Part shown: one piece after another, positions 53,376 through 62,023 of the stretch | Position numbering within the stretch: position 1 is the stretch's first letter | How the letters are laid out: each line of letters begins with the position of its first letter | Assembly: GCF_002117005.1 (NCBI RefSeq) | Contig: NZ_CP021023.1 | Location: forward strand, 186,001-250,000 | Origin: Sedimentisphaera salicampi | GTDB lineage: Bacteria; Planctomycetota; Phycisphaerae; Sedimentisphaerales; Sedimentisphaeraceae | DNA: 64,000 nt | Reading direction: 5' to 3' | Made by a program: the position numbers and the translations under genes | Notes under the pieces: model-generated | The model's input: the letters and a program-made list of their open reading frames with translations, nothing else | What the model was told of the DNA's origin: nothing | Databases searched by the model: none

Positions 53376-53990
53376 TCACTCCTTTGCGTTTCTTCTGTTT
53401 ATAATATTCACAATCCCGAGCATAAATCCGAGCGTAATGAACGCCCCAACTGGAAGAGCAAAGCCGAATATGCTGAGCGAGCCTTCAGGAGCTATCGCAA
53501 ATCCGAGCACTGTTCCGTAGGAGAGCACCTCCCGAACGATACCCAGAGCTGAGAGCGTGAGAGTGAAGCCAAGCCCCATCCCGAGGGCATCAAGAACTGC
53601 AATCCCGAGCTTTTGTTTGCTTGCGCAGGCCTCCGCTCTGCATATAATCAGGCAGTTTACGATAATCAGCGGGATATAAGGCCCCAGCTTTGCGCTCATC
53701 TCAGGCAAATACGCCTTCAGGATCAGATCAACAATCGTTACGAAAGTGGAGATCGTGAGGGTGAACATAAGTATCCTGATATGCGGCTTAAGCAGATTGC
53801 GTATCAGGCTTACAACAACATTCGAGCAGAATAGCACAAATGTTGCGCTGAGCCCCATTGTAAGTGAGGAGGCCAGATCGCCTGTAACTGCAAGCGTAGG
53901 ACACATCCCCAAAAGAAGTACGAATACCGGATTCTCATCCCCAAGTCCGTTCAGGAAAACTGAAAGAGGATTTGTTTTTGCATTACTCAT
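53376..53990 (-). CDS. rnfE: Rnf complex membrane subunit E
   Basis: This 204-aa polytopic membrane protein has LLLGMCPTLAVTG in the first half and NCLIICRAEACASKQ later, the diagnostic cysteine pair that matches that of RnfA in inverted topology. About six helices are visible. Its ATG overlaps the end of rnfG by 8 bases. It shares its role with RnfA: the membrane core of the Rnf ion pump. Confidence 0.95.
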   Translation of the reverse strand: MSNAKTNPLSVFLNGLGDENPVFVLLLGMCPTLAVTGDLASSLTMGLSATFVLFCSNVVVSLIRNLLKPHIRILMFTLTISTFVTIVDLILKAYLPEMSAKLGPYIPLIIVNCLIICRAEACASKQKLGIAVLDALGMGLGFTLTLSALGIVREVLSYGTVLGFAIAPEGSLSIFGFALPVGAFITLGFMLGIVNIINRRNAKE

Positions 53991-54594
53991 CTATAAGCCC
54001 TTCCTCTGTTAGCTTCTCTCTGATTCCTGAGAGATGCTTGTTGAATATCTTCACAACCGCTTTGCTGCTGATTGTGGCTCCGCTTACAGCAACAATCTCT
54101 TTGTCAATTACAGTTTCATCGCCCATCTTGATAAGCTCAAGTTCTTTGGCAGGAGCCCCTTCGAACTGATTTTTGTAGTATGGGCTCTTTATCTTGCTTC
54201 CGAAGCCGGCGGTTTCATTGCTCATTAGCACGTTATATCCGAGGATATTCTCGAATTCAGCGTTTACTGCAATCAGAAGCTTGATTGTATCTGCATATCC
54301 AGGGCCGGAGGCGGTAAACGCCCAGCCGGAAGTTTTTCCTGAATTTTCTGCTTTATATACGCTGATTTTTTCATTGGCAAATTCGAACTTTTTCTTGTCG
54401 ATTACCTGCTCGAAATTTTCCGCTTCCGGCAGCACTTTCTTCAGCGATTGATTGAGCTTGTCAATCTTGTTCTGTTGTATCTTGGGCTGAAGAGTGTAGT
54501 TTACCGAAGCGAGCAGAAGCCCGAAAATCAGTGAGCATACCACAAGCAGCCAGCTCTCTTTCCAGAAAAGAACCAATTTATTTTCATTTGCCAT
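53983..54594 (-). CDS. rnfG: Rnf complex flavoprotein subunit G
   Basis: This 203-aa protein has one N-terminal transmembrane helix (about 14-33) and an extracytoplasmic FMN-binding domain. The covalent flavin site motif SGATISS is at 171-177, with Thr174 the expected attachment residue; an ApbE-type transferase is required but not encoded here. GFGSKIKSPYY (about 130-140) is also conserved. It overlaps rnfD by 11 bases and rnfE by 8. Confidence 0.95.
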   Translation of the reverse strand: MANENKLVLFWKESWLLVVCSLIFGLLLASVNYTLQPKIQQNKIDKLNQSLKKVLPEAENFEQVIDKKKFEFANEKISVYKAENSGKTSGWAFTASGPGYADTIKLLIAVNAEFENILGYNVLMSNETAGFGSKIKSPYYKNQFEGAPAKELELIKMGDETVIDKEIVAVSGATISSKAVVKIFNKHLSGIREKLTEEGLIDE

Positions 54595-55669
54595 CAGGTA
54601 TTCCTCCGATTGGTTTTGCCGGCAGCATCCTGTCTATCAGCGGTGTAAATGCGTTCATTATCAAAATTGCAAACATTACGCCCTCTGGATATGCCCCGAA
54701 AAGTCTTATCAATACTATTATCAGCCCCACGCCGCAGCCAAACACCACGGTCCCTGCTCTGGTTATAGGGCTTGATACCGGATCAGTTGCTATAAAGAAT
54801 GCGCAGATCAGCATACCGCCCGATACCATATGCACAAGCGGATTGGCGAAGGCTGTTTTATCAAATAGATACCCTATTTCGGCAAATACAAAGGCCGAAC
54901 CAAGCACCGCTGCGGGTATATGCCATGAAATTGTGCGTCTTATCAACAAATATATCCCGCCTGCAAGCAGGGCAAGGGCATTTGTTTCTCCCAGAGACCC
55001 CCCGATATTCCCTGTAAGGGCGTATTTGAGCTGAGAATTAGGCCAGTTTGATTTGATGATCTCAGAGGCCTTTTCCGCATTCCTTGTTTTAACGGCCTTC
55101 TTAACCCATGAAAGGGGGGTGGCCTGGGTTACCGCATCAAGCTTAACGTCTTGGTCTTTTTGTTCTTGTGAACTGTTCTTGGCATTAACCTGCGTGTCAG
55201 GGCCGAGCCCGGGCATATCGGGATTCATCTGGGCGGGGAGATGCCATGAGGCCATTGCCATCCCGAAGCTCACTGTGAGGAAAGCCCTTGCACCCATAGC
55301 GGGATTGAAGATGTTGCAGCCCAGACCGCCGAAGGCCATCTTGCAAACGCCTACAGCGAATATGCAGCCTATAACAGCATACACCACCGGCAGCTTAGGC
55401 GGCAGCGACAGGGCCAAAATCAAACCCGTTACAACAGCGCTCAAGTCTCCAAGCGAGTTTTCGCGTTTCATAAGCTTGCAGCAGATATACTCCACAGCCA
55501 CGCTTGCCAGTATGCAGGTGAGTATAAGGATAACTGCATGCTGGCGGAAGTGATATACAGCAGCCGCCGAGGCAGGCACAAGCCCTATCAAAACATCCAG
55601 CATAATTGTCTTTGTGGAATGTTTTCGGCTAATGTGCGGAGCCGGGGATACTCTCAAGTTTTCGCTCAT
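54584..55669 (-). CDS. rnfD: Rnf complex membrane subunit D
   Basis: This 361-aa integral membrane protein belongs to the RnfD/NqrB family. It opens SPAPHISRKHSTKTIMLDV, a family signature. DAVTQATPLSW (178-188) is the expected covalent FMN region, with Thr184 the candidate; a glutamine stands where many homologues have glycine. IFNPAMGARAFL and IATDPVSSPITRAG are other conserved loops. Eight to nine helices are visible. It lies 44 bases after rnfC. Confidence 0.94.
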   Translation of the reverse strand: MSENLRVSPAPHISRKHSTKTIMLDVLIGLVPASAAAVYHFRQHAVILILTCILASVAVEYICCKLMKRENSLGDLSAVVTGLILALSLPPKLPVVYAVIGCIFAVGVCKMAFGGLGCNIFNPAMGARAFLTVSFGMAMASWHLPAQMNPDMPGLGPDTQVNAKNSSQEQKDQDVKLDAVTQATPLSWVKKAVKTRNAEKASEIIKSNWPNSQLKYALTGNIGGSLGETNALALLAGGIYLLIRRTISWHIPAAVLGSAFVFAEIGYLFDKTAFANPLVHMVSGGMLICAFFIATDPVSSPITRAGTVVFGCGVGLIIVLIRLFGAYPEGVMFAILIMNAFTPLIDRMLPAKPIGGIPDGK

Positions 55670-55713
55670 ATTAAATTCCGTTATATTGCTCTAAATACAG
55701 ATTACTTCTCGCT

Positions 55714-57063
55714 TTAAGCGGGCATATCTTTATTCGCTCTTGCTATCCTGATTTTGCCCGTCTTTATATAACCCGTAACTTCAATATTTGCAGGGCATAT
55801 ATAGCTGCAGCTCCCGCATTCCATGCAGGCCGAGATATTGTGCTTTTCTGCAAGATCCAGCCTGTCTGCCTTCACTGCATGGGCGATTTTCGTAGGGTTG
55901 AGTTTTTCCGGGCAAACACTGAGGCATCTCCCGCAGCGGATGCAGGGGGTTTGCCTGAAAAGATATTTTGCCTCACCGACTTCTTCTTTGGTAAGGCAGA
56001 GAACACATCCTGTTGTCTTGGTGGTCGGGGTCTGAAGCTCGCCAACTGAAAAGCCTGTCATAGGGCCTCCCAGAACCACCTTCACAGCCTCCTCTTTAAG
56101 CCCTCCGCACTGCTCGATAAGATGTTCTGTCGGCGTGCCCGTGGGCACATAAAGATTTGCCGGCTTTTGAACCCCTTTCCCCGTTACAGTAACAGCTCTG
56201 TGCGTAAGCGGAGCAGAATCGATAACTGCCTCTGCTACAGCGGCTGCGGTTGAAACATTGCACACCATAACACCCACCATAGGCGGGATCTTGCCTGTCG
56301 GTATAACCTTCCCAAGCACAGAATTAACCAGCTGACGTTCGCCTCCCTGCGGATATTTCGTTTCCAGAACGCTGAGCTCTATATTCTCCTCGTTTTCGGT
56401 TCTCTCCCGCAGAAGCTTTATTGCCTCGGGCTTATTGTTCTCAATGCCGATATAGCATTTCCTGCATCCCGATGCCTTGCGGAGAAGCTTTATCCCTGCA
56501 AGGAACTGGTCTGTCCATTCCAGCATCACGCGGTAGTCGCAGGTTATATAAGGCTCGCATTCGCAGGCGTTTACGATCATAGTTTCCTTGGGCATCTTTG
56601 GGTTAGGCCCCACCTTCACTCCCGTGGGAAATCCTGCTCCGCCCATACCCACTATGCCTGCCTCAGCTATTTTTTCATTTATCTGTTCCGGGGTGTAGTC
56701 GTCTTCTGAAAAATCTGCGAAGCTGTTCTGCTCAGGCGGGCAAGCAGGCTCAGCCTCAGACGGTTCTATTACTACTGCCTGAACCCTTCCGAGAACAGGG
56801 TGAGAACGCAGGTTTATATCCTTGATTGTTCCGCTTACAGGCGAATGCACCTTCGCTGAAACAAATGCCTCGCTGTCTCCGATCAGCTCGCCTTTCTCCA
56901 CTTCCTGGCGTTTCTTCACAACAGGCTTGCATATCGCCCCTATATGCTGGCTCATCAGCACGGAGATCTGACCGGGCAGCTTTACAAGACCCGTGATCGG
57001 GCAGTCTTTGCTCAAATCCTTGTTATCGGGAGGGTGAATTCCTCCCTTGAATGTTTTTTTCAA
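55714..57063 (-). CDS. rnfC: Rnf complex NADH-side subunit C
   Basis: This protein has 449 aa with the start at TTG 57063 (reading KKTFKGGIHPP, the usual RnfC N-terminus), preceded by AGAGGTG. A TTG at 57087 would translate through that ribosome site and is rejected. A biotinyl/lipoyl-like SLBB region is followed by the NADH/FMN domain (GMGGAGFPTGVK, CECEPYITCDY). Two 4Fe-4S clusters follow near the C-terminus: CIRCGRCLSVCP and CMECGSCSYICP. It interacts with NAD at the cytoplasmic face. First core gene of rnfCDGEAB. Confidence 0.95.
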   Translation of the reverse strand: MKKTFKGGIHPPDNKDLSKDCPITGLVKLPGQISVLMSQHIGAICKPVVKKRQEVEKGELIGDSEAFVSAKVHSPVSGTIKDINLRSHPVLGRVQAVVIEPSEAEPACPPEQNSFADFSEDDYTPEQINEKIAEAGIVGMGGAGFPTGVKVGPNPKMPKETMIVNACECEPYITCDYRVMLEWTDQFLAGIKLLRKASGCRKCYIGIENNKPEAIKLLRERTENEENIELSVLETKYPQGGERQLVNSVLGKVIPTGKIPPMVGVMVCNVSTAAAVAEAVIDSAPLTHRAVTVTGKGVQKPANLYVPTGTPTEHLIEQCGGLKEEAVKVVLGGPMTGFSVGELQTPTTKTTGCVLCLTKEEVGEAKYLFRQTPCIRCGRCLSVCPEKLNPTKIAHAVKADRLDLAEKHNISACMECGSCSYICPANIEVTGYIKTGKIRIARANKDMPA

Positions 57064-57115
57064 TTTCGACACCTCTTTTAAATTCAAAACCCAAAAAGAT
57101 TGTTTTGAGAAAAGC

Positions 57116-57385
57116 CTATTTGAGCTTTTTTATCAAAAACGAACAAACTGATATAACACCAGCAGTTATAATCAATGCAAAAAAAGCAGCAGCCGGCGAA
57201 AATCCTTTTGAGCTCTCAAAATTATTGTCAAGAAGTGAATAGCTGATTATAAACGTCAGTATAGGCACAACAAAAGCAGCGATAACCTTCAGTGTTACCG
57301 GCTTGCAGTCCGAGTGCCCGAGAGTATTATACACGCTCCCGCATCCGTCTTTCTCGTTACATTTCTTGCAGTCTCTTTTTGGCAT
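57116..57385 (-). CDS. Small cysteine-rich two-helix membrane protein, Rnf-associated
   Basis: This 89-aa protein has a cysteine-rich N-terminus (Cys6, Cys9, Cys14, Cys27: DCKKCNEKDGCG) and then two transmembrane helices (about 32-50 and 64-84), ending KKLK. It resembles small RseC/SoxR-reducing-type proteins that accompany Rnf operons in other bacteria, but this is weak resemblance. It lies 52 bases upstream of the chosen rnfC start on the same strand, so it is probably the operon's first gene. The four cysteines could bind a metal or an iron-sulfur centre. No clear ribosome site is seen. Confidence 0.65.
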   Translation of the reverse strand: MPKRDCKKCNEKDGCGSVYNTLGHSDCKPVTLKVIAAFVVPILTFIISYSLLDNNFESSKGFSPAAAFFALIITAGVISVCSFLIKKLK

Positions 57386-57494
57386 AAACAGCTAATCACA
57401 GAAAAATTAAGTAAAAATTAGATTTATACATAATTCTTTTTCGATTTCAACCTTGCTGGTTTGATTAGAGTCTGCCAAATTCTCGATTTACTGC

Positions 57495-59855
57495 TTATTT
57501 TCCTCGTTTAGATATGATTTCGAGCGAATTGTTAAATTTGTATTTTATTCCTTTTCTTGAAGGAATTTCAGCGGTTTTGTTTTTATAGCGCAGTTTCAAG
57601 CTGCCGCTTCGGCTTGGAATAAAAGAGGCTTCAGCAAGCTCGCCTTTTTCCCATTTGATATCGATCTCAAATCCGCCTCTTGCTTTGAGCCCTGTAATCT
57701 CTCCTTTTTCCCAAGCCTTAGGCAAAGCGGGAAGAAGCTCAATCGAATCGGTATGGCTCTGCAGGAGCATCTCCGCAATACCTGCACAGCCGCCGAAGTT
57801 TCCGTCTATTTGGAACGGGGGATGAGTGTCGAAAAGATTTCGGAGAGTAGATTTACTGTACAGCGATAGCAGATTCGAATGCGCCTTTTCGCTTTCGCCC
57901 AGCCTTGCCCATATATTGATTATCCACGCCCTCGACCAGCCTGTATGCCCGCCGCCGTGGTCAAGCCTGAAATCCACGCTCTTTTTAACAGCCTTAGTTT
58001 CTTCAGGGCTTCTTGAGTAGGTGTACTGCCTGCCAGGATGCAGGCCGTAGGCATGCGAGATATGCCTGTGCCCAGGGGCTGGCTCCTCAAAATCCTCAGA
58101 CCATTCCAGCAGTCTGCCGTCTTCGCCGATTTTGGGAAGAGCCAGCCTCGCCTTGGCTGATTTTACGTTTTCAATAAACTGATTCTCAATTTTCAAAACA
58201 TCTGCGGCTTCTATTGTGTTTGTGAAAACATCCCACGTGATCTGCTGGGACATAGCCGCCCCCATATCAAGGAATCCATCCTTCCCGTTTTTGGTTTTGA
58301 AGGCGTTTTCCGGAGAACCTGCTGGGCCTGCAGTGAGCAGTCCGGTTTCAGGATCTTCTGCAAGGTAGTCGAGAAGGAACAGCGAATTTGCTTTCAAAGC
58401 CGGATAAGCCCTTTCCCGAAGAAATTCTTTATCCTGAGTGAAGCGGTAATGCTCCATAAAATGCGAGCTGCACCACGCCCCTCCAAACGGCCAGTACCCC
58501 CATCTCACCTTACCGAATGGAGAAGTAAAAAGCCACGGGTCTGTGGTATGATGAATTACTGTGCCCCTTGCCCCATAGGCTTTCCTTGCTGTTTCGCTTC
58601 CTTTGCTGTAAACGTTTTCTATAAAATCGAAGAAAGGTTTATGGCATTCCGATAGATTGCAAACCTCCGCCGGCCAGTAGTTCATCTGCATATTTATATT
58701 CACGTGATAATCGCTGTTCCATGGGGCAGCAATATGCTTATTCCAGATTCCTTGAAGATTTGCCGGCATACAGCCCGGTCTTGACGAGCTTATAAGAAGA
58801 TATCTGCCGAAATTGAAATACAGCGCACTGAATGAAGGATCACTCTTGCCCTGCTTTATTGCTTTTAGTCTTTCACCCGTAGGTTTGGGGGAGCTGCTGG
58901 TTTCAGGAAGATTGAGGCTTACTCTGCTGTATAGCCTTCTGTACTCGCTGATATGCTTTTTCTTTAGCTCTTTAACACCTCTTTTGGAGGCAGCCTTTAA
59001 TGTTTGAAGGCATTTTTCTTTTAGACTGTCAGTAAGCGGGGTGTATGGTTTTTCTTTATTGTAATTGGTTTCTGCTGCAATAAGGATTACAGCAGAGCTT
59101 GCATTTTCAATTCTGAGCCTTTTGTTTTCTGTTAAAATTTGCCCGTCTATGCTTTCAGCTTTCATTAAGCAGGAATACCTTACACCTTTATGTTTGCCGT
59201 TGTGGCTTGCCTGCCCCCGCATGGAAAGCATATTATCCCCGAGTGATTCTGTGTTATAATCCGCCGGCCTTGAAAGATTTGCTGCAAAATTTAGAGATTT
59301 CGGTTCGCTTGCCGTTATTCTAACGGCTATAGTTCTATCCGGGCGGCTTGCAAATACCTCGCGGGTTATTTTATTTCCCGCTATGGTAAACTCTGTTTTG
59401 CATATTGCGTTCTCGAGATCAAGGCTTCGTTTATAATAGCTCGCCTCGCCCTTCATATCGAAATCGAGTATTAAGTCTCCAAGTGTCTGATATGATCTGG
59501 GAACAATCCTCGGCGGCAGCGCCGCCTGCACAACTTCATCTGCTTGTTCGTATTTGCCCTCAAAGATCAGCCTGCGCGCCTTTTTGAAAGCAGGATAGAG
59601 CTTCTCGTTTGCCTCCGGTACTGGAGGCCCCGCCCAAACCGTATCCTCATTGAGCTGGATTCGTTCTTCGCTTATCCCGCCGAAAACCATCGCGCCGAGC
59701 CTGCCGCTGCCCACGGGAAGAGCCTCTGTCCACTTCTCAGCAGGCTCCTCGTACCATAAATGCGAAGAGCTGCCTCCAGCAGAGACCGCCGTAATGTTAA
59801 TAATCAACAACGCAGCCGCAATCAACACGGCCGTACTTTCCTTTATGAGTTTCAT
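57495..59855 (-). CDS. Secreted GH95 glycosidase (alpha-L-fucosidase/galactosidase type)
   Basis: This protein has 786 aa when started at ATG 59855, seven bases after AAGGA; the ATG at 59870 lies within that site. Signal peptide about 1-26 (TAVLIAAALLIINITAVSA). GH95 hallmarks are LWYEEPAEKWTEALPVGSGRLGAM, ERIQLNEDTVWAGPP, NINMQMNYWPAEVCNLSECH and HISHAYGLHPG. The family hydrolyses alpha-1,2-L-fucosyl or alpha-L-galactosyl bonds; which applies cannot be told here. Probable location is the periplasm or outside the cell. Divergent from the GH43 gene, so plant or algal side-chain sugars are a natural inference. Confidence 0.93.
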   Translation of the reverse strand: MKLIKESTAVLIAAALLIINITAVSAGGSSSHLWYEEPAEKWTEALPVGSGRLGAMVFGGISEERIQLNEDTVWAGPPVPEANEKLYPAFKKARRLIFEGKYEQADEVVQAALPPRIVPRSYQTLGDLILDFDMKGEASYYKRSLDLENAICKTEFTIAGNKITREVFASRPDRTIAVRITASEPKSLNFAANLSRPADYNTESLGDNMLSMRGQASHNGKHKGVRYSCLMKAESIDGQILTENKRLRIENASSAVILIAAETNYNKEKPYTPLTDSLKEKCLQTLKAASKRGVKELKKKHISEYRRLYSRVSLNLPETSSSPKPTGERLKAIKQGKSDPSFSALYFNFGRYLLISSSRPGCMPANLQGIWNKHIAAPWNSDYHVNINMQMNYWPAEVCNLSECHKPFFDFIENVYSKGSETARKAYGARGTVIHHTTDPWLFTSPFGKVRWGYWPFGGAWCSSHFMEHYRFTQDKEFLRERAYPALKANSLFLLDYLAEDPETGLLTAGPAGSPENAFKTKNGKDGFLDMGAAMSQQITWDVFTNTIEAADVLKIENQFIENVKSAKARLALPKIGEDGRLLEWSEDFEEPAPGHRHISHAYGLHPGRQYTYSRSPEETKAVKKSVDFRLDHGGGHTGWSRAWIINIWARLGESEKAHSNLLSLYSKSTLRNLFDTHPPFQIDGNFGGCAGIAEMLLQSHTDSIELLPALPKAWEKGEITGLKARGGFEIDIKWEKGELAEASFIPSRSGSLKLRYKNKTAEIPSRKGIKYKFNNSLEIISKRGK

Positions 59856-60055
59856 TTTGCATCCTTTCACAGAAACGAGATTATAGATTCTCTCTGTCGC
59901 AGAAATTATATCAAAGCGTATATTAATTTATCGCTTCAACCCTTTCAATTGTATCAAAAAAGAGCATTTGCTGAAGCCTAAATCGTGATAGCTTGACGAA
60001 CTGCCGGCAAAACCCAGTTTAACCACTGCTGGGGGATTTTTACTGAAATTTTGAA

Positions 60056-60084
60056 TTGATTTTTGGTTTCAAAGTATTTAAAGT
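60056..60084 (+). promoter_or_regulatory. Possible sigma-70-type promoter for the GH43 gene
   Basis: TTGATT (60056-60061), 17 bases, TAAAGT (60079-60084). A transcript would begin near 60091, leaving about 48 bases before ATG 60139 but only about 12 before ATG 60103. Confidence 0.3.
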
Positions 60085-60138
60085 CTAAAGAGGTTTATCT
60101 TTATGGTTAGAATAAAATATGAATGCCGAGGTGGTTTT

Positions 60139-62016
60139 ATGAGATTCTGCGATGCAGCAATCTTGCTGCTTATTGTATTTTCCAGTTTGGCTCCTGCCCT
60201 TGAGGAGGATGTCAATCAGGGGATGAAACACGTTCATGACCCTTCAATGATATATTCCGAAGGATTTTATTACGTCTTTTCTACGGGCAGCGGAATCTCG
60301 ATAAGGCGTTCAAGCGATCTGAAGCACTGGACATACATCGGCAGGGTGTTTTCGGATATTCCCAGCTGGGTTCAGGATAAGGTAGAGGGTGTTTCGGGCT
60401 TCTGGGCTCCCGATATCACCTATCACAACGGCAAATACTATATCTGCTATTCCGCCTCCACTTTCGGCTCTCAAACCTCTGTTCTTGGCTTGGCCTCTAA
60501 CGCCACGCTCAACCCCACTGATCCCAATTATCAGTGGGTGGATGAGGGCGAGATTATCGATTCACCGCCGGCAGACCCTCCGGCATACAATGCCATAGAC
60601 GGGGCGTTTGTGAAGGATGAAAGCAGCAATATGTGGCTCACTTTCGGCTCATTCTGGGAAGGCATTATGCTCACAAGGCTGGATAACTCCACCCTGAAGC
60701 CCGCTTCGTCTCCCGCCGAGATACACCAGATTGCCCGCAGGAGCAATTCATCTGCGATTGAAGCCCCTTACATCACCTATCGAAACGGATGGTACTACCT
60801 CTTTGTGAATTGGGATCATTGCTGCCGAGGCACAGACAGCACATACAAGATTGTCGTGGGGCGGTCTGAATCTATTGAAGGTCCATACAAAGACAAAAAC
60901 GGCGAGCCTCTGCTTCAAGGTACAGGTGGGACGCTCTTTGCAGGAGACTCCGGCAGGTGGATCGGTCCTGGGCACGCTGATATAACAACAGTGGATGGGC
61001 AGAATTATTTTACCTATCACGCTTATGATGGTCTCGACGAAGGAACGCCCACGCTTCGTGTGAATTATCTCCAATTCGATCAGCAGGACTGGCCTGTTAT
61101 GGGCGATTCTCTTACCCAGCCGGAAGATTTGCCGGATGGGATAACTGTTGCCCATTGGAATTTTGATAACGGCCCCGCAGGGACACCTATGAACAATAGC
61201 GGCTATACAGGCCAGTTATCGGTGCCCGATTTATCAGGCAACGACTATGGTTTGTATGCTTGGGACGATTTTTACGGCCCATTATTTTCTCAGGAAGGCC
61301 AAACGCCCAGCGGCCTCGGCCTTAGCTGCCGGCTCAGCGGCGGCCAAGACGTCTATACAAAAGATGATGCAATCAACAACTGGTCTCCGGAGGTTTGGAC
61401 AATAGAGCTTGCCGTTAAGCTTGATAATCCAGGCGGCTGGCAGACGTTCATCGGCCGAGACGGCTCATCTCAGGGCGAAACAGAGGCGGATTTTTATCTT
61501 CAGAAAAACGGGGTAAATGATCGATTCCGAATCAACTTTGATACGGTTGGCGGGCAGCGTTATATTCTTGATTCTGAGTTCCCCGCTCAGGCAGGCCAGT
61601 GGTACTACCTTGCTGCTGTTTCCAACGGTGAGCAGCTGAAGATGTATGCCGACAAGCTCGACGGCGAGGGCTCGCAGGTGGTCGGGAGGATGCAGATGGA
61701 TGCAAGCAGCAATAATTCCTTAGCCGCCTCCGGCTACAACTGGACCATCGGACGCGGATGGTACAATGGAGTCTATACTAACCATGTTAGCGGCTTTATA
61801 GACGATGTGAGATTTTCCTCAGAAGCCCTTGAGCCTTCAGAGTTTCTTCATTATCAGTGCGGTGCGTGGGGATATCTCGAATTTGATTACAATCAGGACT
61901 GCTTCGTTGACATACACGATTTTTCTTTATTCGCTCCGAGCTGGGCGGGTTCTATAGATCAGCTTGAATCCTTTTCTGCCCAGTGGCTTGAAACCAGCAA
62001 TCCTTATTATAACTGA
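60139..62016 (+). CDS. Secreted GH43 endo-arabinanase with LamG-like and dockerin-like domains
   Basis: This protein has 625 aa when started at ATG 60139 (after GAGGTGG), where a signal peptide begins (MRFCDAAILLLIVFSS...). An ATG at 60103 would add 12 residues. GH43 five-blade catalytic acids: Asp34 (HVHDPSMIY), Asp154 (AIDGAFVKD) and Glu208 (AIEAPYITYRNGWYYLF). The best match is arabinan endo-1,5-alpha-L-arabinosidase. A LamG/concanavalin-like domain follows at about 340-570. The C-terminal DYNQDCFVDIHDF and SAQWLE form a dockerin-like tail like those of the giant flavoproteins, with one calcium loop. Adjacent to a XylR-like regulator and araA, so arabinan use is likely. Confidence 0.92.
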   Translation: MRFCDAAILLLIVFSSLAPALEEDVNQGMKHVHDPSMIYSEGFYYVFSTGSGISIRRSSDLKHWTYIGRVFSDIPSWVQDKVEGVSGFWAPDITYHNGKYYICYSASTFGSQTSVLGLASNATLNPTDPNYQWVDEGEIIDSPPADPPAYNAIDGAFVKDESSNMWLTFGSFWEGIMLTRLDNSTLKPASSPAEIHQIARRSNSSAIEAPYITYRNGWYYLFVNWDHCCRGTDSTYKIVVGRSESIEGPYKDKNGEPLLQGTGGTLFAGDSGRWIGPGHADITTVDGQNYFTYHAYDGLDEGTPTLRVNYLQFDQQDWPVMGDSLTQPEDLPDGITVAHWNFDNGPAGTPMNNSGYTGQLSVPDLSGNDYGLYAWDDFYGPLFSQEGQTPSGLGLSCRLSGGQDVYTKDDAINNWSPEVWTIELAVKLDNPGGWQTFIGRDGSSQGETEADFYLQKNGVNDRFRINFDTVGGQRYILDSEFPAQAGQWYYLAAVSNGEQLKMYADKLDGEGSQVVGRMQMDASSNNSLAASGYNWTIGRGWYNGVYTNHVSGFIDDVRFSSEALEPSEFLHYQCGAWGYLEFDYNQDCFVDIHDFSLFAPSWAGSIDQLESFSAQWLETSNPYYN

Positions 62017-62023
62017 AAAGATG

